Positions 53,413 to 61,772 of a stretch of 64,000 nt of DNA are shown one piece after another (the first letter of the stretch is position 1; every line of letters begins with the position of its first letter). A program made the position numbers and the translations under genes. Under the pieces are notes generated by a model. That model was not told the origin of the DNA, did no database searches, and saw nothing but the letters and a program-made list of their open reading frames with translations. This stretch comes from Lewinella sp. W8 (GTDB lineage: Bacteria > Bacteroidota > Bacteroidia > Chitinophagales > Saprospiraceae): assembly GCF_004375085.3 (NCBI RefSeq), contig NZ_SNAQ03000018.1, positions 79,866 through 143,865 on the forward strand. Direction: 5' to 3'.

Positions 53413-54453
53413 TTACAGCTGCCCGGCCCGGTAGATGTCCTCAATCAGGCGCACTACGGCCACGCCCTCTTGGGCAGTCGTCGCTACCCTACCCGCTCCG
53501 GTCAGGACATTAACCACGTTATCGATGACGAAATGATGGTTGGCCGCTGAGCCCGTGTAGGGGCCATAGTTATTGGCGGGCTGGCTTCGGGGGAGATCAG
53601 GAAGGGGCACTTCCTCCACCTCACAGTACCGCACTTCGTTCATGTACTGCCCCCCTAACTTGATGGTTCCCCTGCGGCCGATCACGGTCAGGGTAGATTC
53701 AAAATTACGGTTCCAGATGGCCGTACTGAAATTGAGACTGCCCAGGGTTTCCGGTCGGCCCCGCAGCTGAAAAAGAACCGTTCCCGAATCGGCAAAGGTG
53801 TGCAGGTCTTCGTGGTTCTGATTAACGAATCGTGCGTTCAGCACGGTGACTTCCCCGAAACACCAGAGCAAAAGGTCAATAAAGTGGGCAAATTGGGTAA
53901 ATAAGACTCCCCCATCCAGTTGGGGATGCCCGTGCCATGGGTGGGGGCGCCCATCGGGTGGAAGCGTATAGTAGCGGTGGTCCCGATTCCAGAAGCAATT
54001 AATGTGTACCTGAAGTATTTCACCGAGTGACTCTGACTCCAGCTGCTCCTTCAGCCAGGCCGAGGCCGGGCTGTACCGATTTTGCATCACCCCGAATACT
54101 TTCCTTTTGCTTTCTTCGGCCGCCCGGATGATGCTTAGCCCGTCTGCTTCCGTTAGGGCGAGGGGCTTTTCAATCACCACGTGAGCACCGGCCCGTAACA
54201 GACGAACCGCCTGGGGGGCGTGCAGCCCGTTAGGCGTGCAGATGCAGGCCACGTCAAATTCCGGTCCGTGGTCAAGCAACTCCTCCAGCGATGAGAAATG
54301 CGCTACCTCCTCCGGGATACCCAAGGGCCACTGGTCCTTGCGGGGACTTACCGGGTCACAATAAGCCAGCAGGGAGGCTCCGGGATGAGCGGCAATCAGT
54401 GCGGCATGACGACGTCCGATGTGCCCCAATCCGATTACGACAAATTTTATCAT
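53413..54453 (-). CDS. Gfo/Idh/MocA oxidoreductase (WbpB-like)
   Basis: 346 residues. The N-terminal Rossmann fold has VVIGLGHIGRRHA (GxGxxG) and the family's ICTPNGLHAPQAV, and EKPLALT carries the family Lys. The C-terminal half has HPQLDGGVLFTQFAHFIDLL, as in the WbpB/WlbA nucleotide-sugar dehydrogenases. Those enzymes oxidise UDP-GlcNAc uronic acid at C3 with NAD+ in the pathway to diacetamido-uronic acids of O-antigen/capsule. The assignment is reinforced by the WbpD-like acetyltransferase gene 50 bases upstream, though wbpA- and wbpE-like genes are not nearby. Last gene of a probable - strand operon. Confidence 0.82.
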   Translation of the reverse strand: MIKFVVIGLGHIGRRHAALIAAHPGASLLAYCDPVSPRKDQWPLGIPEEVAHFSSLEELLDHGPEFDVACICTPNGLHAPQAVRLLRAGAHVVIEKPLALTEADGLSIIRAAEESKRKVFGVMQNRYSPASAWLKEQLESESLGEILQVHINCFWNRDHRYYTLPPDGRPHPWHGHPQLDGGVLFTQFAHFIDLLLWCFGEVTVLNARFVNQNHEDLHTFADSGTVLFQLRGRPETLGSLNFSTAIWNRNFESTLTVIGRRGTIKLGGQYMNEVRYCEVEEVPLPDLPRSQPANNYGPYTGSAANHHFVIDNVVNVLTGAGRVATTAQEGVAVVRLIEDIYRAGQL

Positions 54454-54503
54454 CGAGGAAAATATGTTTGGCGGAAACCCATCCGGTAACGCCCGTTCAA
54501 TAA

Positions 54504-55073
54504 TTATTTGGCGAAGACCTTACCGTCAATGAGTCGGTATTCCTGGCCGGACTCCGGACATACCGCCCGGCCCTGAGCATCAAAGTCCAGCCGGCCTCCT
54601 GCCGCACTCATCCAGCCAATCTGTCGGCCCGGATTACCCACCACCAGCGCGTGAGGGAGCAGGTCGTGGGTAACCACCGCTCCGGCCCCTACGAAAGCAT
54701 ACGCGCCCAGGCGGACGCCACATACGATGACGGCATTCGCCCCAACGGTTACCCCCCGTTCAAGGTGGGTGGTCAGGTATTCACCGCGACGGTTAACGGC
54801 GGCCCGGGGGTTCTTGACGTTGGTAAATACTGCCGAAGGGCCGAGAAAAACCTCCTCCTCACAAATCACGCCACTGTACAGGCTAACGTTATTCTGCACC
54901 TTGCATCCTTTTCCCAGTTTGACACCCGAAGCGACGAAAACGTTTTGCCCGAGCTTACAATTCTCCCCGATTTCACAGTCGGGCATCAGGTGGCAAAAAT
55001 GCCATATCTGGGAACCAGTACCAACGACGGCTCCGTCGTCAATTACGGCAGTGGGATGAACGAAATAATCCAT
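54504..55073 (-). CDS. WbpD-like hexapeptide N-acetyltransferase
   Basis: 189 residues made of left-handed beta-helix hexapeptide repeats: HPTAVIDDGAVVGTGSQIWH, then CEIGENCKLGQNVFVASGV and VQNNVSLYSGVICEEEV. A loop GPSAVFTNVKNPRAAVNR and the acceptor part GVTVGANAVIVCGV follow, matching the WbpD/WlbB acetyltransferases. These add the 3-N-acetyl group to UDP-2-acetamido-3-amino-uronate. The C-terminal ~30 residues (FDAQGRAVCPESGQEY) form a small extra domain. Two bases separate it from the upstream UbiA gene. The pathway partner is the WbpB-like gene downstream. Confidence 0.85.
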   Translation of the reverse strand: MDYFVHPTAVIDDGAVVGTGSQIWHFCHLMPDCEIGENCKLGQNVFVASGVKLGKGCKVQNNVSLYSGVICEEEVFLGPSAVFTNVKNPRAAVNRRGEYLTTHLERGVTVGANAVIVCGVRLGAYAFVGAGAVVTHDLLPHALVVGNPGRQIGWMSAAGGRLDFDAQGRAVCPESGQEYRLIDGKVFAK

Positions 55074-55075
55074 TT

Positions 55076-56008
55076 CTAGAAGAAGATTAGTAAGCCCAGC
55101 CCTCCCAAAAGAAATAACTTCAGATGTGTGCTGAGTCGATGGTAATCCACCTTAGCCTTCGCCCGGGCAATTTGTACGATGATCCAGACCAGGGTCAACA
55201 GCAGGAGGCCAATACAAACCATCATGGGAGGGTGCATAAAGGCCGGCCAGCCGAGAAAAACCGGACTCAGGATAGCGATCAGCACCATTACGCCCAGGAC
55301 GACGGCCAGTCGTCTGCTGGCACTAACGCCCAATAGGACGGGCAGGGTTCTTCGTCCGATTTCCCGATCGCCCCGGATGTCCTCCAGATCCTTTACCAAT
55401 TCCCGGAGCAGGGTCGCCACAAAGGCGAATACCATAAACAAAACCGAAATTCTCAGGGTGTTGGCCCCTAATTCCGGGTTCTTCAACAGGAGTTCGTTCA
55501 GGGCATTCCGCTCCGCCAAAATCAGGATACCCGGTACGGCGGCACAGTAGGTTGCCACGATGAAGTTGCCCAGGAAGGGAATGCGTTTCAGGACGCTGCT
55601 GTAGAGGGTGAGGACAATAAAGGCTACCGGAAAAATCCAGAGTAACGCGCGCTGGTCAAGCCGAAAGGCCAGCAGCAGGCTCACCAGAAAACCGCCCAGC
55701 AGGCTAACCGCATAGAACCACATGACCATAGACGCTCCCAGGCGACTTACCGGATTGGTCCCCGGTCGGTTGATCTCATCCACCCGAACGTCCCGGAGGT
55801 CATTGATCAAATACCCAGAAGCGGTAATCATCAGGGTCACGATGCACAGTTCGGTAAATTTCCAGTAGCTCAGGGCGTTGGCCACGTTTTCTGCCGCAAG
55901 TGCCGGTAGGATAATCCGGTAGTACACCAACACCTGGGTCAGGGCCACCACCAGGAGGTTGGGGAGACGGACCACCCGAAAAAAGTCGATGATGGGGGAG
56001 TTTACCAT
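55076..56008 (-). CDS. UbiA family prenyltransferase
   Basis: 310 residues with eight to nine membrane segments. Both Asp-rich motifs of the UbiA family are present: NDLRDVRVDEINRP (first, about 69-82) and DLEDIRGDREIGRRTLP (second, about 209-225), which bind Mg-prenyl diphosphate. The family transfers a prenyl chain to an aromatic or glycerol-phosphate acceptor. The 'DxxDxxxDxxxGRRTLP' form and this sort of neighbour are often annotated as geranylgeranylglycerol-phosphate geranylgeranyltransferase-like, but quinone or haem biosynthesis enzymes cannot be excluded. It is followed 2 bases later by the WbpD-like gene. Confidence 0.85.
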   Translation of the reverse strand: MVNSPIIDFFRVVRLPNLLVVALTQVLVYYRIILPALAAENVANALSYWKFTELCIVTLMITASGYLINDLRDVRVDEINRPGTNPVSRLGASMVMWFYAVSLLGGFLVSLLLAFRLDQRALLWIFPVAFIVLTLYSSVLKRIPFLGNFIVATYCAAVPGILILAERNALNELLLKNPELGANTLRISVLFMVFAFVATLLRELVKDLEDIRGDREIGRRTLPVLLGVSASRRLAVVLGVMVLIAILSPVFLGWPAFMHPPMMVCIGLLLLTLVWIIVQIARAKAKVDYHRLSTHLKLFLLGGLGLLIFF

Positions 56009-56061
56009 GGGCGGACAAGATACGGCGCTTGCCTATTCCTGCCCGGTAAGGTAGGCGGCAA

Positions 56062-57225
56062 TTAGTCGCGCAACAGTTGGCGGCTAATGACGAGCTTCTG
56101 AATCTCCGAAGTTCCCTCACCGATGGTGAGCAGCTTGCAGTCCCGGTAATACTTTTCTACCGGATAGTCTTTCGTAAAGCCATAACCTCCAAAAATTTGC
56201 ACGGCTTCATTCGCCACGCGAACGGCAACTTCACTGGCATAGAGTTTGGCCATGGCGGACTGCTCAGTGACCGGCAACTTCGCGTCCTTGAGCCGTCCGG
56301 CTTCCCGGGTCATCAACTCCGCTGCGCGGATTTCCGTGGCCATCTGGGCCAGCTTGAAGGAGATGGCCTGGAATCGACTGATGGCCTTTCCAAACTGCTC
56401 CCGTTCCTTGCTGTAGTCGAGCGCCGCCCGGAAAGCTCCGTTCGCGATGCCGAGGCTCAGTGCCGCAATGCTGATGCGGCCACCATCCAGGATTTTCATA
56501 CTCTGGATGAAGCCTTCGCCTACTTCTCCCAGGACCCGATCGGCCGGCAAGTGGCAGTTTTCAAAGATCAGTTCGGCCGTTTCACTGGCCCGCATACCGA
56601 GTTTGCGTTCCTTATTTCCGCCGCGGAAGCCTTCATCACTACGTTCGACGATGAAGGCAGTCATCCCGTGGCTATCCAGTAACTCCCCGGTCCGGGCAAT
56701 GACAACGGCAACTTCTCCACTGATCCCGTGAGTAATAAAGTTCTTGGCGCCGTTCAGGATATAACTCCCGTCTGGCTGCTTTTCGGCAACCGTGCGCATC
56801 CGTCCGGCGTCACTTCCCGTGTTGGGCTCCGTAAGCCCCCAGGCCCCCAGGTGCTCGCCACTGGCCAGCTTCGGCAGATACTTTTTCTTCTGATCCTCGG
56901 AACCAAACATCAGAATGTGGTTGGTGCAAAGAGAGTTGTGAGCCGCCAGGCTGAGTCCAATCGAACCACACACCCGGGCGATCTCATCAATAATGGTAAT
57001 GTATTCCGCGTATCCAAGTCCGGTTCCACCGTAAGCCTGCGGCACCAATACTCCCATAAAGCCGTACGCTCCCATTTCGTGGAATAGATCCTTCGGGAAG
57101 TATTCCTTCTCGTCCCACTCCATAACGTTCGGACGAATTCGGCTTTCGGCAAAATCCCGGGCGCTTTGCCGGATCATGGCGAGTTGTTCTTCGTTGGGGT
57201 TTATGGTGGGAGCTGTGGTGACCAT
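56062..57225 (-). CDS. Acyl-CoA dehydrogenase
   Basis: 387 residues, the usual length. It has [12 protein letters not shown] (FAD/substrate site), the [10 protein letters not shown] loop, the signature '[20 protein letters not shown]' and [17 protein letters not shown] near the C-terminus. The 'EGTSEIQ' segment and upstream '[12 protein letters not shown]' are typical of short- or branched-chain acyl-CoA dehydrogenases. It oxidises acyl-CoA to 2-enoyl-CoA with electron-transfer flavoprotein as acceptor. It is the first gene of a - strand run with UbiA, WbpD-like and WbpB-like genes; no functional link is obvious. Confidence 0.93.
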   Translation of the reverse strand: MVTTAPTINPNEEQLAMIRQSARDFAESRIRPNVMEWDEKEYFPKDLFHEMGAYGFMGVLVPQAYGGTGLGYAEYITIIDEIARVCGSIGLSLAAHNSLCTNHILMFGSEDQKKKYLPKLASGEHLGAWGLTEPNTGSDAGRMRTVAEKQPDGSYILNGAKNFITHGISGEVAVVIARTGELLDSHGMTAFIVERSDEGFRGGNKERKLGMRASETAELIFENCHLPADRVLGEVGEGFIQSMKILDGGRISIAALSLGIANGAFRAALDYSKEREQFGKAISRFQAISFKLAQMATEIRAAELMTREAGRLKDAKLPVTEQSAMAKLYASEVAVRVANEAVQIFGGYGFTKDYPVEKYYRDCKLLTIGEGTSEIQKLVISRQLLRD

Positions 57226-57889
57226 GGAATTGATTTAATTTGGTTAAGGCTGGGAAATGGAAAAGAAGAAAACTTCCAAAAACAGACGTGACGTTAAGAT
57301 AGTCTTTGGTGAAGACAATGCCGGAAAGTTTGCACTCCCGGTTTCGCACCATTGAGCTGACCAGCGTCGCCACGTAGTATAAGTCTAAAAAATTGGATTA
57401 GGTTTAACCGGCCGGGCTAAGTTATACATTTTGTTGTCACGCTAACAATATTCAATAATTCTTTCTCTACCCTACATCCTCCCTTCTGAGGGGAGCGCTG
57501 ATCGGATACCGCATTTTCGTTTACCCATCTAGCAGCATGAGTCACGGAGTGCAGGTGCCAAACGTACCCCAAAGGAGCCCCGTTTATACCCCCCAATGTT
57601 AAATTTTAGTAAATAATTTCTGCGGCCTTCCGAAGGCCTAAAAACCGGGTGATTTGGTCATATTGCCCCGACGAAATAGCATGGAGACCCAAAAGTCAAT
57701 TATGCAGCATTAAATAATGTAAAAAATAAATCGACAAAATTAAGTACTTCGACAATCTCATAATTTCCGATAAATCCAAAATTAATTCTAAATCTTCCGG
57801 CAACTAATGTCTCAACATTGTTTGTTTTTCCACGTTATAAGGGTAGATATTTGCCCCAGATTTAGCACCTGACCAAAACCCCAAATCCC
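57226..57889. other. A/T-rich intergenic region, 664 bases
   Basis: No convincing gene in any frame. It must hold the promoter of the acyl-CoA dehydrogenase operon at its left and that of the CotH-like gene at its right. Two small hairpins are visible: CTCCC/GGGAG around 57479-57495 and a perfect GGCCTTC-C-GAAGGCC at 57624-57638 followed by TAAAAA. A small RNA is possible but not supported by a recognised family. Confidence 0.6.
57821..57853 (+). promoter_or_regulatory. Promoter of the CotH-like gene
   Basis: TTTG (57821-57824), a 21-base spacer, and GATATTTG (57846-57853, one mismatch to TAnnTTTG) fit the Bacteroidota consensus. The ATG lies 36 bases downstream. Confidence 0.5.
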
Positions 57890-58975
57890 ATGCGAAAATA
57901 CTTCATCATTCTGCTGGTTTCAATTTGGCTGGGAATGCCCTCTACGGGCCACGCCCAATCCATCTTTGATCAACTGTACCTCGAGCAATCTATGGAGCCC
58001 ATGGACCTTGTTCTGGAGGTGAACATGGACAGCATTCTCACCAAGCGGGTCCAGCCCCAACGGGGTGCCGTACGCTTTGTGGACGTCGATGGCCGCCAGC
58101 ATCACTGGGACGTCAAAGTAGAAATCCGGGGCAAGTTCCGCCGGAACCGCTGCGACTACCCTCCCCTGAAACTGGATTTCGACAAGAAAGACCTTAAGGC
58201 CAGGGGCCTGCTTACCTACGATAAGTACAAACTCGTTTCCCCCTGTAATGATGCACCGGGTGCCGATGCCCTTATCCTCAAGGAATACCTGGCTTACAAA
58301 GCCTACGGTATGGTGACGCCGTTTAGCTTCCGGGTACAGCTACTGAACATTACCTACAAAGACATCAGTAAGACTCATCCGGACCGCACGGTCATCTCGT
58401 TCCTGATTGAGGAAACGGATGAAATGGCTGCCCGAATCGGTGGCAAGGAATTAGATAATGCCCTTGGCCTCCCCGCTGATCGCTTCCACAAGGAAGCCGA
58501 AGCCACTCACGCCCTGTTTCAATACATGATCAGCAACGGCGACTGGAGCCTTCCCCTGGCGCGCAACGTCAAGATCGTTGAGCGCCCTGATGGTCTGCTC
58601 ATCCCCGTGGGCTACGACTTTGATTTCAGTGGCTGGGTTGGTGCCCCCTACGCCAGTCCAACTTCCGAAATTGGTCAACAGAGCATTTACCAGCGAGTCT
58701 ACCAGGGGTACTTTCAGGAAGACGAGCTGATGCGAACGGTAGCTGACGTTTTCGCGGCACAGCGGAAAGGCATTGTTTCTCTCGTGAATAAAGCTGACGG
58801 TTTATCGGAGCTGGAACGAGAAGTGCTGTGGCGTTTCACCACGCGATTCTTCCGGAGTCTGCAAAACATGAATAAGGAAGAAGGAATTCAACTGTACAAT
58901 CAACTTCGTGGCGTTACGGCCGACATCATCCCCCCGGGAGCCACCGAAGATGCGTACCGACAGGTAGGCAAGTAA
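57890..58975 (+). CDS. CotH-kinase-like secreted protein
   Basis: 361 residues with a signal peptide (about 1-22, ending GHAQ). The segment 'WDVKVEIRGKFRRNRCDYPPLKLDFDKK' recalls the N-lobe of the CotH kinase-like fold (RGxxxR...P..L.FDKK). A central EYLAYKAYGMVTPFSFRVQLL helix-strand and a late 'PVGYDFDFSGW' complete the resemblance; the Asp pair may bind metal. Active CotH proteins are protein kinases of spore coats or exported proteins, but I cannot confirm activity here. It may also be an extracytoplasmic protein of unknown function. It has its own promoter and a strong terminator. Confidence 0.65.
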   Translation: MRKYFIILLVSIWLGMPSTGHAQSIFDQLYLEQSMEPMDLVLEVNMDSILTKRVQPQRGAVRFVDVDGRQHHWDVKVEIRGKFRRNRCDYPPLKLDFDKKDLKARGLLTYDKYKLVSPCNDAPGADALILKEYLAYKAYGMVTPFSFRVQLLNITYKDISKTHPDRTVISFLIEETDEMAARIGGKELDNALGLPADRFHKEAEATHALFQYMISNGDWSLPLARNVKIVERPDGLLIPVGYDFDFSGWVGAPYASPTSEIGQQSIYQRVYQGYFQEDELMRTVADVFAAQRKGIVSLVNKADGLSELEREVLWRFTTRFFRSLQNMNKEEGIQLYNQLRGVTADIIPPGATEDAYRQVGK

Positions 58976-58998
58976 GAATAAGATTAAGGTGAGTTAGT

Positions 58999-59037
58999 GT
59001 ACCCGTCATCGAGCTTTCGATGACGGGTACTTTTTTT
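58999..59037 (+). terminator. Intrinsic terminator of the CotH-like gene
   Basis: Perfect stem GTACCCGTCATCGA / TCGATGACGGGTAC (58999-59030) with a 4-base loop, followed by TTTTTTT. Confidence 0.95.
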
Positions 59038-59098
59038 AGTCTGACTTTGCGACAGTCCAGGAACGATCCTGTTTAAGAATCACTCCCCGTTGCTAATC

Positions 59099-60481
59099 TT
59101 ATTTGGTGCCTCGTGGAATGAGGGTGGAAGGAAACACAACGTAGCTCTCGTTTCCGTCCAGGCCGACCGAGGAGACACCAAAGAAATAATTATCGACTAC
59201 GATATTCTTCAGGGTATGCCGGAGTTGATCAGCGGGTACAAATCGCTTATTGGTCCACTGTGGTTCCGTGGTCAATCTCCAGTGAATGTAGTAGCCCGCA
59301 ATGGGAGTACTGGTTACGGGTGCTTCCCACTTCAACTCCGTACTGGGGCGAACTGCCCCCCCAATCATCACAAGTGGAGGCGGTGGTGGTGCCGCTGCTA
59401 ACCCGGCCAGCGTAATGGCGTTTACCCCCGTAAGCTTGGCGGCATAAGGGAAATTGACGTGCTTCAAGCGATCACCGTATTCGATACCGTCTTCAACCCG
59501 GAGATCCTGGTGCTGCTGGGTATAGTTTTCGTGGGTCTCCATAATTCGAATACCCGGAAAATTATTGTCATTAAAGGGGCGATGATGACCGCCCCGGCCA
59601 AAGCGATCTAGTCGGTACACCATCATGGGGTTCAGGTTTGTAGTGTATTGCTCCGTGAGCCGGTGGACGTACCGTGCCAGTTGTCGGCTGGGACCATCGA
59701 CCTCACCACCGAAGAAGCGTCGGTAAATATTCTTGCGCTCATCGTTTGCGTCATCCGGATAGTAGGGCTCACTGAAAATTCGGAAAGATTGGTTATCGGT
59801 CACGCCATCCACGCCCGTAATGTTACCGATCATATCATTATTCAGAACACCCAGGAGTTCCCACTCTTTCTCTTTTGCGTGAGCAGCCAGTCCTCGGCCG
59901 CCAAACAGTCCCTGCTCCTCTCCACTAAGCCCAACGTAAGCAATGGATCCGGGAAATTTGTACTTGGTGAGTACGCGAGCGGCTTCCAGTACTCCCGCCA
60001 TGCCACTGGCGTTATCGTTGGCTCCCGGGCTATCGTCGGTTCCGTTAACGGGGTCCGAAACTCTCGAATCAATGTCCCCACTCATCATAATGATACGGTT
60101 AGGGTCAGCAGTGCCTCGCTGGATGGCCACGACGTTGACGATCCAGGTCGCTACGGGGATTCGGCGACTTTCTCCCTCGGGGATCAGGGTTCGTTGGTAA
60201 AAGACTTCGAGACAGCCGCCACAGGCTTCGCTGATGCGATTAAACTCATCAAAAATCCATCGACGAGCCGCACCAATTCCCCGGGTCGTACTGACCGTGT
60301 CGCTCAGGGTATGTCGGGTACCGAACTCCACCAGGGTCCGGATATCATTTTCCAGTCGGTCAGCGCTGGGGGCGTTCGCAATATCGTATAATCTTGCGTC
60401 CGCCGCGGGTGGGGTATTCACTTGCGCGGATAAGGCCGCGGCCGCAAATGCGGTAATTAGAAATAGTATGATCTTCTGCAT
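59099..60481 (-). CDS. Secreted M28 family peptidase with C-terminal fibronectin-like domain
   Basis: 460 residues with a signal peptide (about 1-20, ending LSAQ). The M28 catalytic domain (about 40-350) shows the metal sites SGDIDSR (134-140), SPGANDNASG (Asp156), LSGEEQGLFGG (Glu188/189), NNDMIGN, and the late His in METHENYTQQHQD. Odd: the first metal motif has Asp136-x-Asp138 where many M28 enzymes have His-x-Asp. The C-terminal ~85 residues after PPPPPLVMIGG form a fibronectin III-like beta domain (TELKWEAPVTSTPIAGYYIHWR). Aminopeptidases of this group remove N-terminal residues from peptides outside the cell. It is the probable tail of a - strand gene group, 158 bases after the TonB-like gene. 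Confidence 0.9.
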   Translation of the reverse strand: MQKIILFLITAFAAAALSAQVNTPPAADARLYDIANAPSADRLENDIRTLVEFGTRHTLSDTVSTTRGIGAARRWIFDEFNRISEACGGCLEVFYQRTLIPEGESRRIPVATWIVNVVAIQRGTADPNRIIMMSGDIDSRVSDPVNGTDDSPGANDNASGMAGVLEAARVLTKYKFPGSIAYVGLSGEEQGLFGGRGLAAHAKEKEWELLGVLNNDMIGNITGVDGVTDNQSFRIFSEPYYPDDANDERKNIYRRFFGGEVDGPSRQLARYVHRLTEQYTTNLNPMMVYRLDRFGRGGHHRPFNDNNFPGIRIMETHENYTQQHQDLRVEDGIEYGDRLKHVNFPYAAKLTGVNAITLAGLAAAPPPPPLVMIGGAVRPSTELKWEAPVTSTPIAGYYIHWRLTTEPQWTNKRFVPADQLRHTLKNIVVDNYFFGVSSVGLDGNESYVVFPSTLIPRGTK

Positions 60482-60639
60482 ACGGGCAAAATAGCATTTA
60501 TGGCGGAAGTGTTTAAATCCGCAGCTACGCTTTTACCCGGGCACCGGCCTTAGTGAAACCATTGGTCCGCCCTCTTCCCTTAGACGGAAAGCAGGGAAAC
60601 AATATTACTTTATCCCAATCACAAAAGGAGGGGTTTTCC

Positions 60640-61737
60640 TTACTCCGTTTCCCGGCAGATGAGTGGAAGGATACCGTCGTACCAGTTGATGAGGGCAATT
60701 TCCTTGGCCAGGGAAAGGTCTTCGCAGGCTCCCATCAACCGATTATTATCCAGCCGGGCCTGTCCACGCAAAATGCGGAAGCGGCCATCCATCGGGAATA
60801 AGGCTACGGCTTCATCCATTTTCAGCAGGCCAGCATCCAGGGTGGTAGAATCCTGCGTCAGCAGCTGACCTTCGGCGATCATCTGAACGGCTTTGGTGTA
60901 GTTGTCCAGAGTTTCCCGGCAGGCTGCGGACTCCGGGGCGAACGTAAAGCTGATATCGTAGGCAGCGGTTACCGGTCTGCCGTTGTATTCCGCCGGGCTC
61001 CACTGGCCAAACGACTGTGTCGCCGCCTTGGTGGCCGCAAAAATGAAATCCGTGCCGAGATCATTATAATCAATGATGTCCTGCACTGATACGGTATTAT
61101 CGGGTCGCACCAGAATCTGAACATCCATTTGCCCGGTACTGCAACTGTCCTCACCGACGGCTGGATAGTCTACATTTTCGTTGAAGTACGCCGTAAGGTT
61201 TCCATCATTGCCGGTAAAGGTTAGTGGCTTGCTAAACTCGACGTATACCGTATCCCGAAGCGTCAGCACGTAGGGCTTTGGTTCCTCCAACCGGAACCGA
61301 ATCGGGAGGTTGAATCGATAGCGTACGGGCTTACCATCCTTAAAGGCTGGGCGCCAGCGTACCTCTCGCGCCATCCCAACCACGCTGCGCAGGGCAGCTA
61401 TCCCCAGGTCTCCTCCCGGGTCCCTGACGATCTCCGGACGGTTAATCAACCCGTTCTTTTCAACGATAAAGCTAATTACGACCATTCCACTAATCCCCTG
61501 TTCTCGGGCCGCCGCGGGATAAAGCGCGCGGGAATTCACGTAGTCCAACAAGCCAATCTGCGCACATTCCGCCTTAACGGCGGCGGTAGTATCCAGCGTT
61601 TCACAAGGGGTGGGAAAGCGGGGGGCTTCATCCGCAAAATCGTAAATCGTCGTGTCTACGGCTGCGGGGGTGGCCGCTTCTTCCTGGGCTAACGCCATGA
61701 GGGGTAGCAGACAAAAAAACAACAATAAATTCTTCAT
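60640..61737 (-). CDS. Secreted protein with two TonB C-terminal-like domains
   Basis: 365 residues with a signal peptide (about 1-18, ending ALAQ). The first domain (about 60-150) follows the TonB C-terminal pattern: 'YPAAAREQGISGMVVISFIVEKNG' then 'MAREVRWRPAFKDGKPVRYRFNLPIRF'. A second, more degenerate copy (about 180-275) reads 'GQMDVQILVRPDNTVSVQDII' and 'FGQWSPAEYNGRPVTAAYDISF'. The C-terminal ~85 residues look helical, like a TPR-type tail ('LDAGLLKMDEAVALFPMDGRF'). No transmembrane anchor as in a true TonB, so it is probably not an energy transducer. It lies between an M28 peptidase gene and a peptide-binding protein gene. Confidence 0.8.
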   Translation of the reverse strand: MKNLLLFFCLLPLMALAQEEAATPAAVDTTIYDFADEAPRFPTPCETLDTTAAVKAECAQIGLLDYVNSRALYPAAAREQGISGMVVISFIVEKNGLINRPEIVRDPGGDLGIAALRSVVGMAREVRWRPAFKDGKPVRYRFNLPIRFRLEEPKPYVLTLRDTVYVEFSKPLTFTGNDGNLTAYFNENVDYPAVGEDSCSTGQMDVQILVRPDNTVSVQDIIDYNDLGTDFIFAATKAATQSFGQWSPAEYNGRPVTAAYDISFTFAPESAACRETLDNYTKAVQMIAEGQLLTQDSTTLDAGLLKMDEAVALFPMDGRFRILRGQARLDNNRLMGACEDLSLAKEIALINWYDGILPLICRETE

Positions 61738-61772
61738 AGGGAAAATGCTATCTGAACTTCCTCAAACGCCCA

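Noticed and set aside
57479..57638. Small RNA gene in the A/T-rich gap
   Set aside because: Only short hairpins; no recognised RNA family, promoter-terminator pair or conserved structure can be shown from the sequence alone.
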